57,624 nucleotides of DNA from a virus. Location: IMG/VR virus record IMGVR_UViG_3300010354_000104, positions 1 through 57,624 of that record; one strand, given 5' to 3'. The position numbers and the translations under genes were made by a program. Below the pieces are notes generated by a model. The model saw only the letters and a list, made by a program, of their open reading frames with translations, made no database searches and had not been told where the DNA came from. Below, in pieces: positions 38,541 through 45,994 of the stretch; the stretch's first letter is position 1, and every line of letters starts with the position of its first letter.

Positions 38541-38874
38541 AGATGTAAAAAGCCTTAGGTCTTTACGTATTCATGACGCAGGGGATGCAGACAATATCTT
38601 TTTGGTTGACGTAGTAGACTTGGGTGGCAACCTTCTTCAAAACTACACATGTGGTTTTGAGTGCGTTAGTCTTATTTGCGCTATGTTGTATTCAGAAGGT
38701 GACGCGGAAGACAAAACCCAAGTAACTGTTTCTTTTGAAGCCCTTGTTAATGCCTTGACTATGTCCCGTAATGCGGGTTATACAGATGCAAGCAAGGGTC
38801 TTCTCGAAGATGATACGGAAGAGGAAGCTTTGCAAGAGTATATGAACCGCGAAACTAATGTTACTTTGAACTGA
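38470..38874 (+). CDS. Unknown acidic protein overlapping the transglycosylase gene
   Basis: A 134-residue protein starting 71 bases inside the preceding gene in another frame, with GAGGGGG six bases before the ATG. Mixed alpha/beta sequence with an acidic C-terminus (LLEDDTEEEALQEY). No family recognised. The long overlap is real in that the upstream acidic tail and this N-terminus are both read. Confidence 0.55.
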   Translation: MSLKRKLEMQLDLRSPTGKTLHLEDVKSLRSLRIHDAGDADNIFLVDVVDLGGNLLQNYTCGFECVSLICAMLYSEGDAEDKTQVTVSFEALVNALTMSRNAGYTDASKGLLEDDTEEEALQEYMNRETNVTLN

Positions 38875-38881
38875 GGCTATT

Positions 38882-39442
38882 ATGAAAGTATCAGAAGAGG
38901 CGCTCAATCATCTGAAGTCATTACAAGTAGACCCTACCAAGTTGTCTGAAGAAGAATACTTCATGGCAACTCATATTCAGATGCCTAGACTTATCTACAG
39001 GGGCCCTAACGCCAATCCCCTGCCTGCATACCAAACAGAGCAGTCAAGTTGCTTTGACGTCTTAGCTGATGAGTATGTAACTATTCAGCCAAAGTCGTAT
39101 GTAGTAATCAGGACTGGCCTCTATCTGACTATGGAAGATGCCGCCCACTTCATCAATCTTAACCCCGCAGTCATGAATCTAGCTCTAGTCCTTAGAGAGC
39201 GTTCCGGCTTGGCGGCCAAAGGTATTGGTTTAGGTGCGGGTGAAATCGACAGAGATTATCTCATTGAAAATAACCCAGAGAACGAAATCAAAGTCATTCT
39301 TAGGAACTTTTCCGAAGTTCCACTCGAAGTCAAAGCTGGAGATAGAATCTGTCAGGCTAAGTGGGAGCTAGTTCTTAAAGACCCGTTTCTTGAAACTAAG
39401 AACCATAAGCGCATTGGCGGGCTAGGAAGCACAGGCACATGA
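38882..39442 (+). CDS. dut: dUTPase
   Basis: Hydrolyses dUTP to dUMP and pyrophosphate, keeping uracil out of DNA and supplying dUMP. All five trimeric dUTPase motifs appear in order: SSCFDVLAD (motif 1), RERSGLAAKG (2), GAGEIDRDY (3, with catalytic Asp and Tyr), GDRICQAKW (4) and RIGGLGSTGT (5, variant of RGxxGFGSTG). An extra 40 residues at the N-terminus and an insert between motifs 1 and 2 make it longer (186 residues) than usual. GAGG precedes the ATG. Complements the reductase and dCMP deaminase genes in nucleotide supply. Confidence 0.95.
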   Translation: MKVSEEALNHLKSLQVDPTKLSEEEYFMATHIQMPRLIYRGPNANPLPAYQTEQSSCFDVLADEYVTIQPKSYVVIRTGLYLTMEDAAHFINLNPAVMNLALVLRERSGLAAKGIGLGAGEIDRDYLIENNPENEIKVILRNFSEVPLEVKAGDRICQAKWELVLKDPFLETKNHKRIGGLGSTGT

Positions 39443-39831
39443 AGACTAAGAAAATTCCCAAAGACTCAGGACAGCCATTGTTTCAAGTCTCTCCGGAAGT
39501 GCGAGAGATAAACAATGTGCCCACTTCATGGAAGAAGCTAGTCTTGTATGTTTTTGAGGAAAAGTTGACTCATAAGTCGATTCCAACTCAATATATTATT
39601 GGATATGATGCTTTGGTAGATAATCCAATTCCTTCAAATCTTTATTATGACGGACTTTTTGAAACGACTTATGCAGGTCGTCGCAGAATTAAACCAGACG
39701 AAGAGTATCTATTTGTTTTAACTAAAGAAAATAAATTTCGTTCTATTCATTTTAGTCAAAAAACCCTTGAAAAATGGATACTTACAAAGACAATAATTGA
39801 AAAAGAAGAAATTCAATCAATTCTAGCTTGA
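39439..39831 (+). CDS. Unknown protein
   Basis: A 130-residue protein, ATGA-coupled to dut. Mixed strands and helices (KKLVLYVFEEKLTHKSIPTQYIIGYDAL), AT-rich toward the end. No family recognised. It closes this unit, followed by 113 bases without a gene holding an inverted repeat and a promoter-like element. Confidence 0.5.
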   Translation: MKTKKIPKDSGQPLFQVSPEVREINNVPTSWKKLVLYVFEEKLTHKSIPTQYIIGYDALVDNPIPSNLYYDGLFETTYAGRRRIKPDEEYLFVLTKENKFRSIHFSQKTLEKWILTKTIIEKEEIQSILA

Positions 39832-39847
39832 ATTAACTAGCATAACT

Positions 39848-39906
39848 TTAACAAAATTGTTAAGATTCAAGAATATTCAGGTTTTTGCAAAAAATCTGAT
39901 AAAATC
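39848..39906 (+). promoter_or_regulatory. Inverted repeat and TAAAAT promoter-like element before the sheath gene
   Basis: TTAACAA-AA-TTGTTAA at 39848-39863 is a perfect dyad typical of a repressor site. CTGATAAAATCTGTATG at 39897-39913 follows, an extended minus 10 form (TGnTAAAAT), 38 bases before the sheath ATG. The dyad lies about 36 bases upstream of the element. Confidence 0.5.
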
Positions 39907-39944
39907 TGTATGTAGCGTTTGGCCACAAAACTAGGAGCCATAAG

Positions 39945-42763
39945 ATGACAATAGCGTTTTCGGTAGGCGGGTCACGAGTTGTTACCCCCGGTGTTTATTC
40001 AGTATTTAAAGTGCAAGATTCATTGCTCAACGTAGTTGCTGCGGCAAGAAATGTTCTTCTTATTGGCGAAGCTTCCGAAGGCGTCCCTGGAAACTTGCTT
40101 GACCCAACAACTGCATTTTTTACTGACTACCCCACAATGCAGGCTTTTTTTACTTCGGGTCCAGTTGTAGACGCTGCTCGCCAACTCTTTACCGTGCAGC
40201 CTTCCGCTGTATTCACTGGTTCCGTTGGCCGCGTTTATGTTCAACAAACTAACCAAGCAACTCGCGCAGAAAAAGCAATTGCGTCTCCCTCTGCTTACGG
40301 CAAGGTGGTTGCAACTAAGTTTGGCGAGTCAGGAAATTTTGCTAAGTCACAAATTGTGGCTTCTGCAGAAGCTCTTCCTTCTGTTTCATTTCAAGTTCTT
40401 CCTCTTTCTGTAAATATGGAAGCTGCAGTTTCAGGCGTTCAGTCTGCGGGCACCGCTGCTATGACATTTGCAGGAGTTGAGAGCTTTGCAAGCAACCTTT
40501 CAACCCTTTTGGGCGCCAAGGCCACAGTGTCAGGCGGAACTCTTCAAGACGTAGTTCCAACTGGTGCTGACCTGACTCTTGCTGTTTCGGGTAATGATGT
40601 GGTCGTATCAAGCTCTATTGCTTGGAACAGCCTTCCTAAAACAGGCGAAGTTGCAATCATCCCCCATAGCTCTGGCCTTGTAGGAGCTACCGACAAAAAT
40701 ACTGGCACTTATGTTGTTAAGGCTGCCACCTCAACAACTGTAACTCTTGAAAAGGTCCGTCAAATGGACAACTCAGGAGCAAGTGCAGTTGCTTGGGCTG
40801 CTCCAGAAGCTGTTTCCACTCCTGTTACAGCAGGTGCGGCTCCATTCACATACGCAACCGGTGAAGTCATCTTTGTTAGCCCAGTTTCCGTTGAAGTTAC
40901 TGAGGCTGCTAAAGAGGGCGCAGGCGCTTCTCTTGAGTTGGCCGCTACTTCCGCTTCCCTCTTGGGAGTTGCTGCCGTTGCTCGTATGTCAGCTCGCTCA
41001 AATCTTCTCAACGCAGCCAATGCCTCATTTGGAACCATTTCGGCTGCTGCTTCCGCAGACCAACTCACCGTCTCTCTTGGAGCAGGCGCAGTTTGGATTG
41101 CAGCCCCAAAGCTAGGCGATGTTGTTTACGTTTCTCCTTCTTCTCCGGTTGCAGGAGCTTCTAAACAAAACGTCGGCCTTCATATTGTATTGTCAGCTTC
41201 TCCTTCTTCGGTTGTTTGCAAGAGACTTGACGGCGGTTCCGCTGCTTCCGTTTCTTCAACTGCCCTTGCTGGAAAAGAAGATGCTTTGCAGGCTCTTCCC
41301 GCATTGGTCAGCTCCTCAGTTGCTGCCAAGAAAGCTGTTTCTTCAAAAGAAGCTCAGGTGTCAATGAATAGCCTCAATACTGTCACTGGAGAGAGATTCC
41401 CTTCAGACAAAATCGGCGGAAAGGTTGTCCTTGAAGTTTCTTACTCAGGCACAGCAGCGGCTGCTAAAGTTTCAATCGACACAAGCCGTCGCGTTAAACT
41501 TGTTGCCGATACAGATGAGGTTGTACTCCCAACTCTCAAGTACCCAACACTTGCTGCTCTCGCTGAAAAGATTAGCTCACTCACAGGATGGGCTGCTCGC
41601 GTTGTTGATGCTGGAATGAGTTCAGCTTCTCCAGCTGTGTTGGATATGGTTGATGAAGTTGGTTGCTTGTCACTTACAAGCGAGCATGCTTTCTCAGGCC
41701 GCCTCAAGAATGACTACTCAGCTTGGACTTCATTCTTTGCTGGTACGGTTTCCATTCTTGACTTCGTCGCTGGTGCGCGTCCAGTTAAAGCTGGTCTACC
41801 TGCGGGCGAATCTTCACAGTCATTCTTGCTTGGTGGAGCTAAGGCGCTACTTCAAATGCAGATATTCAAGCTGCTCTTGACGCTGGCCTCAAAGTTCCAA
41901 CTGTTCAAGTTCTCCCACTCTTCTCACGCGACGCATATCTTGATGCTGCTGATGGCCTAACTGAGCCAGAGTCAACTTACTCTATCGACTCAGTCCACGC
42001 CGCTCTTAGAGCGCACGTTGCTACTGGATGGTCAAGCGCAGTTCGTCGTGAACGCTTTGGTCTAGCTTCATTCTTCGGCTCGTTCGAGGATTCAAAGGCT
42101 AAGGCTCAGGCTATGAACTATGAGAACGTCTCAATGACATTCCAGCTTGCTCGCGCTACGGGCGCAGACGGTAATGCTCAGTGGTTCCTCCCATGGATGC
42201 TTCAGTGCTGCATGGCTGCGGGACGTTCACAGGCAGTTCTCGGAACTCCTTTGCTTCGTAAGTCATTTAACGTCCTCGACGTTAAACACACTCCAGAGTC
42301 ATCCGTCTACTCTGACACGTTAACACGTGACTTTGACCCCGCAAGCAGAACGATGGTCGATGAAGCTATCGAAGCTGGCCTTTTGACCATGGGTGTAGTT
42401 GAAGGTGCAGGACTCCGCTTGGTGTCTCCAGACCTCTCAACCCGCAGCCGCGTCAATGACCCGAAAGCTTGGGTGTATGAGCGCAACAACGTATCGTTTA
42501 TCTTTATTGAAGTTATCCAAACTCTCAGAAGCGTTCTTGAGAACTACATCGGCGAGCGCACTACGGACGTTACCACGGCTGAAGTTGCTTCTACCGTAGT
42601 CAATGTTCTTTCATCGTTCGTTACTAGCGGCGCAATCGTTGCATTTAATCGCTCACCGCTCGTAACCAACCTTGGAAATGGCTATGCTGTGCAAGTGCAG
42701 GTTCGCCCTGCTGAAGCGCTTGAGTTTATTTCACTTGATGTAACTGCAACGAGAAATCTTTAA
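39945..42763 (+). CDS. Contractile tail sheath protein, frame broken once near 41840
   Basis: Sheath protein that contracts to drive the tube. N-terminus VGGSRVVTPGVYSVFKV carries the sheath PGVY motif. The frame from 39945 runs into an unrelated tail and stops at 41960. The true continuation is one base back: after LLGGAK (about 41843) the other frame reads GATSNADIQAALDAGL and continues to 42763 with a normal sheath C-terminus. Restored length is about 939 residues. Two similar inserted domains lie near residues 224-270 and 383-430 (W-x3-P-x-GxV...N-x-G-x-Y/H-V). AGGAG precedes the ATG. A missing G in AAGGCG, by sequencing error or mutation, is the likely cause. Confidence 0.85.
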
Positions 42764-42793
42764 TACATAGGGTTTAAAATACCCTATGTATTA
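42761..42793 (+). repeat. Perfect 13-bp inverted repeat around a TAAAATA element
   Basis: TAATACATAGGGT (42761-42773) and ACCCTATGTATTA (42781-42793) flank TTAAAAT. The left arm starts with the sheath stop codon, and the TAAAATA promoter-like motif (42775-42781) spans the loop. It could be an RNA processing hairpin, a weak terminator without a T run, or a DNA regulatory dyad. Confidence 0.85.
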
Positions 42794-42808
42794 ATAATGG
42801 AGTCTTAA

Positions 42809-43360
42809 ATGGCAAACAAATTACCATCATTTCTCGACGGAGCCAGACTCGTCATCAAGGTAGACGGTAAGCCGTTTGCTTTTTGCGAGGCCCTCAGCTT
42901 TTCTGATAATATGGCTTCTCAGTTGACTATGGCAATTGGTTCTTACAGCCCCCACACCAACGAGCCGTTAATTTATTCTGCTCAGGCATCAATGAGAGTA
43001 TTGCGCTATACGAAAGCCGCCCTCGGTGAAAGTAAAAGCATTGCTCCCATGAAAGGCAAAATAGACGCAGTTAAATCGTCCACGGGAATGACGGCAGATA
43101 GAGCTTCTGATGGTAACTCCATGATGATGCTCAATAGCTTTTCTCCTGTTAAGATGCTTCTTGAGTCTACTTTCGATGTAGAAGTCTTTACTCGCGTTGG
43201 AGAAAAAAATACGCTTTCAGACAAGCCCACTTACGTAATGAAAGATTGTCTTATTACAGACCTTTCGATTCGTTTCAATGTTGGCTCTCTTGTTTCGGAA
43301 GACGTTACTCTTCTTTGCCGTATGATTGAAGATAAAGACGAACGAATTACTAAAGCATAA
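42809..43360 (+). CDS. Tail tube-like protein 1
   Basis: A 183-residue protein. FLDGARLVIKVDGKPFAFCEALSFSDN near the start is a tube-type opening, and the C-terminal half has ESTFDVEVFTRVGEK and VMKDCLITDLSIRFNVGSLVSEDVTLL, the beta pattern of myophage tail tube proteins. Position directly after the sheath gene is the usual tube place. Two paralogues follow at 43373 and 44462. GGAG is six bases before the ATG. Confidence 0.7.
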   Translation: MANKLPSFLDGARLVIKVDGKPFAFCEALSFSDNMASQLTMAIGSYSPHTNEPLIYSAQASMRVLRYTKAALGESKSIAPMKGKIDAVKSSTGMTADRASDGNSMMMLNSFSPVKMLLESTFDVEVFTRVGEKNTLSDKPTYVMKDCLITDLSIRFNVGSLVSEDVTLLCRMIEDKDERITKA

Positions 43361-43372
43361 AGGTAACTAACG

Positions 43373-44053
43373 ATGGCAGCTCAAACTCCATTTTTCATGT
43401 CTGGCCCACGCCTCCTCCTGAAGATTGACGGAGTTAAGGTTGCCTACGCCGTTGGTCTAGACCTTCGAGTCAGCCGTAACGTACAAATTGTCAACACCCT
43501 CGGAAGCTTTGCTTCTGTAGCAATTCAGGCAACTATGTATAACGGTGTGTCCGGTAGTATGCAGATTGTCCGTCTACTTGATTCAGACTCTCGCACCAAG
43601 CTAGTAAGTGCGGCCACTGCATCAGGAAAGCAAAGCGCCGCTCCAGCTCTTTCGGCTGCTCCTGAATCAGCTCTTACAGGAATTAACAGTCCTGTAACAG
43701 ACAGTGATTCAGCTTCATCAAACTCCTTGGTTGCTGCAACTGAAAATCTTAAAAAACATCTTGACCCTGCTTCCGTCCTAGCATCCTCTACTTTTGATAT
43801 CGAAGTCTGGCAGATGTATCCCACCACTGAAACTGTGGCCGCCGGAAAAGACCCTAAATTAAATAATAAGGGTGTTCTTGTTAAACATTTTACTGTGCAA
43901 AATTGCAGACTTAACTCTCGCTCCTCCAGTATTTCTGCTGGCCAGCTTCTAACCGAATCCTTTAGTTTTACCGGCACTCTATTGGTGTCCGAGGACAGAC
44001 AAGGCGGCGCAAGGGATGAGGTTGATCCATCTGGATTTGGCTCCGGCGTTTAA
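43373..44053 (+). CDS. Tail tube-like protein 2
   Basis: A 226-residue paralogue of the preceding protein: FMSGPRLLLKIDGVKVAYAVGLDLRVSRN at the start, and STFDIEVWQMYP and FTVQNCRLNSRSSSISAGQLLTESFSFTG at the end align with the matching segments of protein 1. It carries an extra Ser/Ala-rich loop near residues 85-125. Which of the three paralogues forms the tube and which cap or terminate it cannot be told from sequence. Confidence 0.65.
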   Translation: MAAQTPFFMSGPRLLLKIDGVKVAYAVGLDLRVSRNVQIVNTLGSFASVAIQATMYNGVSGSMQIVRLLDSDSRTKLVSAATASGKQSAAPALSAAPESALTGINSPVTDSDSASSNSLVAATENLKKHLDPASVLASSTFDIEVWQMYPTTETVAAGKDPKLNNKGVLVKHFTVQNCRLNSRSSSISAGQLLTESFSFTGTLLVSEDRQGGARDEVDPSGFGSGV

Positions 44054-44083
44054 ACTAGCTTGACTCCTTAACCTAATATGCTA

Positions 44084-44119
44084 TAAAATGTCCTTAGATA
44101 GCCCCTAGGGGCATTTCTT
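44084..44119 (+). promoter_or_regulatory. TAAAAT element followed by a GC palindrome and T run
   Basis: TGCTATAAAATGTCC (TAAAATG at 44084-44090) is a good extended minus 10. The 12-base palindrome GCCCCTAGGGGC at 44101-44112 and a T-rich tract follow before the ATG at 44136. It resembles a short attenuator at the 5' end of the next transcript. Confidence 0.45.
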
Positions 44120-44135
44120 TTTTTGGAGTAATATC

Positions 44136-44462
44136 ATGAAGTTAGCGCAACTACCTAAAAATACTGATACTAAATATTCTTCATCAGATACGACTCTAAA
44201 AACATTTGTAGTTCATCTCAGCGATGGTTCTGAATTGCATGTACGCGCAGTCAGTTGGCTTGTCGGTGATTACGGCAAGATTTGTTTTTATATGCAGTCT
44301 CCAGAAGAAATCGCAAAAATGAGCATGAAGGCTCAAGAACCAATCGCTGTTTATGCAATTAAACGCGCCCTTGTTGAAAGCGTTGCCGAAGAGGGTGCAG
44401 TTACTGTTACGGTTAAAAAGCGCGCCACTCGCAAAACAACTAAACGAAAAGTTAAAAAATAA
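44136..44462 (+). CDS. Small protein with basic tail, tail region
   Basis: A 108-residue protein: a beta-rich body (FVVHLSDGSELHVRAVSWLVGDYGKICFYMQ) and a very basic C-terminus (KKRATRKTTKRKVKK). It lies between tube-like genes and is coupled to the next by a one-base overlap. No family recognised; a tail assembly role is inferred from place only. Confidence 0.5.
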   Translation: MKLAQLPKNTDTKYSSSDTTLKTFVVHLSDGSELHVRAVSWLVGDYGKICFYMQSPEEIAKMSMKAQEPIAVYAIKRALVESVAEEGAVTVTVKKRATRKTTKRKVKK

Positions 44463-45022
44463 TGGCAGTCATTCAAGGTACAAAAAACGCATGGAAAAAA
44501 TCCATGGAAGAGCTTGGCAAATCTTTTGAAGATGCCGCTGAGCGCGATAAAGCGTTGGGTCGCAATCCAGAAGTTACCCTGCCTCAGTATTTTTCAGGCG
44601 CTCGCGCTTATGTTGCGGTTTCAGGCGAATTAATAGCGGTTTGCCAAGATTTTAATTACACCATAGAGTTTACTCCAGAAGAAACACGAACAATTGACAC
44701 CCACGTTCCTTGGGATATTTCCGTAGGACAGGTTTCAATTAGAGCATCTTTAAGACAACTTGTAGACCCTTCCGAATCTCCAGAATCTCAGGGACTGTGG
44801 TCTAATATGGCCTCTATTATTCATCAACCGTTAATTGAATTAGAGGTATTTGATAAGCTTGGTCAAAAAATGTTTTATGCGCGGGGTATGTTTACTCGCA
44901 TTTCGGGAAGCGTAACAATAGGTTCTTTGTCAAACAGAAGCGTTGATTTTATTGGAACGGCGTATTCCCATAATGTTACGCAAAGTTTTGTGCCGTACAA
45001 AAAACAAAAAGAAGAAATCTAG
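44462..45022 (+). CDS. Tail tube-like protein 3
   Basis: A 186-residue protein with the same core as the two tube-like proteins: YFSGARAYVAVSGELIAVCQDFNYTIE, then LIELEVFDKLGQKMFYARGMFTRISGSVTIGSLSNRSVDFIGT. It carries an extra 40-residue charged N-terminus. A third member suggests division of labour between tube, tube initiator or tail terminator. Confidence 0.6.
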   Translation: MAVIQGTKNAWKKSMEELGKSFEDAAERDKALGRNPEVTLPQYFSGARAYVAVSGELIAVCQDFNYTIEFTPEETRTIDTHVPWDISVGQVSIRASLRQLVDPSESPESQGLWSNMASIIHQPLIELEVFDKLGQKMFYARGMFTRISGSVTIGSLSNRSVDFIGTAYSHNVTQSFVPYKKQKEEI

Positions 45023-45067
45023 ACACCACTGAAGGAGCAAATCTTTTTTAATTAGTAAGGAATTATT

Positions 45068-45451
45068 ATGGAACCGTATTTGGCCGAACGTATAGAGGCC
45101 GCTAAAAAAAAAGCCAAGCAGATTATTGAAGGCAAGATTGACGACGAAACCGACCTAAGGCTCGTTTTTCAATTTGTACTTTGCCAAAAATATAATATTC
45201 CTATATTTTCTCCCTACTTTGAAGAAAGAACCCTTGACGAACTTATGTTTGAGGTCTATCTTCATAAAGAAGCTACTATTAAGGCAGACCCAGAACTCGC
45301 TAAAGAAGAGGCAGCCGACTTTGTCAGAGAGGAAGCAGATAAAGACGAGTATTGGGAAGATTTAGACATGCAGACAGACGAAGAGTTTTTAGAGCAAGCT
45401 AAGAAAGATTTTGCAGCAAGAAAAGGAAATATCAATGAGCAGTCCACTTAA
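45068..45451 (+). CDS. Tail assembly chaperone candidate 1
   Basis: A 127-residue acidic protein placed between tube and tape measure genes, the usual position for tail assembly chaperones. Helical N-terminus, DLRLVFQFVLCQKYNIPIFSPYFEERTLDELMFEVYLH in the centre and an acidic tail. It overlaps the next gene by 17 bases, shifted by +1. Overlapping chaperone pairs often use frameshifting, but no good slippery site was seen and the second gene has its own ribosome site. Confidence 0.5.
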   Translation: MEPYLAERIEAAKKKAKQIIEGKIDDETDLRLVFQFVLCQKYNIPIFSPYFEERTLDELMFEVYLHKEATIKADPELAKEEAADFVREEADKDEYWEDLDMQTDEEFLEQAKKDFAARKGNINEQST

Positions 45452-45968
45452 TCCTGTTATCTTTGTTGAGTTGGATGTTGTAGGTACAACAACGGGTGAA
45501 AAGTACCAAGGGGTATTTGAACTCAAGAAATTTCTATCTCATAGAGACATGACTGAATCATCTCGCGTAGCAAATAGACTTTCAACCGGCTTGCGACGCC
45601 CCCCGTCCTATAGTGTCCCCTCTCTCTTGGCGGGAATTAAGGACGCTCTTCAGAACATCCACGATGAAGTAGCTAATGGCCTTGAAGATAAGGACAAGGT
45701 GGCTTTGGTGGCTAGCGACGAAGCAATTCGCCGTGTTATCGAGGGTATTTTGCCGGAACTTAAAGATATTGATCCACAATCTGAATTTATTCAAATGCTT
45801 GCGGTTCTTAATGCCCATATCGTCAAGGCTCCTGATTGGTGGAAACCTAAAAATGAAGAACTAGGCGGGTATCACCTTCTTGACTATACTCCTATCCTAG
45901 AGCTAAATCGCCAGTTGGCCGATGCTCAACGTCCTGCTTCCTCAGAAGAAAAGCCATCTGAGGCTTAA
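45435..45968 (+). CDS. Tail assembly protein candidate 2
   Basis: A 177-residue protein. FVELDVVGTTTGEKYQGVFELKKFLSHRDM at the start, and a later helical part ending in HIVKAPDWWKPKNEELGGYHLLDYTPILEL, resemble proteins placed before the tape measure gene in other myophages (from memory). AAGGA lies seven bases before the ATG at 45435. The start of the next TAAAATA element overlaps its stop codon. Confidence 0.5.
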   Translation: MSSPLNPVIFVELDVVGTTTGEKYQGVFELKKFLSHRDMTESSRVANRLSTGLRRPPSYSVPSLLAGIKDALQNIHDEVANGLEDKDKVALVASDEAIRRVIEGILPELKDIDPQSEFIQMLAVLNAHIVKAPDWWKPKNEELGGYHLLDYTPILELNRQLADAQRPASSEEKPSEA

Positions 45969-45972
45969 AATA
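45966..45972 (+). promoter_or_regulatory. TAAAATA promoter-like element before the tape measure gene
   Basis: TAAAATATTGCTAAG includes the stop codon of the preceding gene and lies 22 bases before the tape measure TTG start. Confidence 0.4.
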
Positions 45973-45994
45973 TTGCTAAGCATGAGGTGATGGC

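Noticed and set aside
41820-41860. Programmed minus 1 frameshift in the sheath gene
   Set aside because: No X-XXY-YYZ slippery site or downstream structure is visible, and sheath proteins are not known to be made this way; a base error is simpler. Kept only as an alternative in the finding.
42113-42763. A separate gene starting at 42113
   Set aside because: It is the C-terminal part of the sheath in the shifted frame; the frame is open back to about 41843 and joins the sheath sequence without loss.
45411-45451. Programmed frameshift between the two tail assembly genes
   Set aside because: The second gene is in the +1 frame, has its own AAGGA and ATG at 45435, and no plausible slippery sequence was seen in the overlap.
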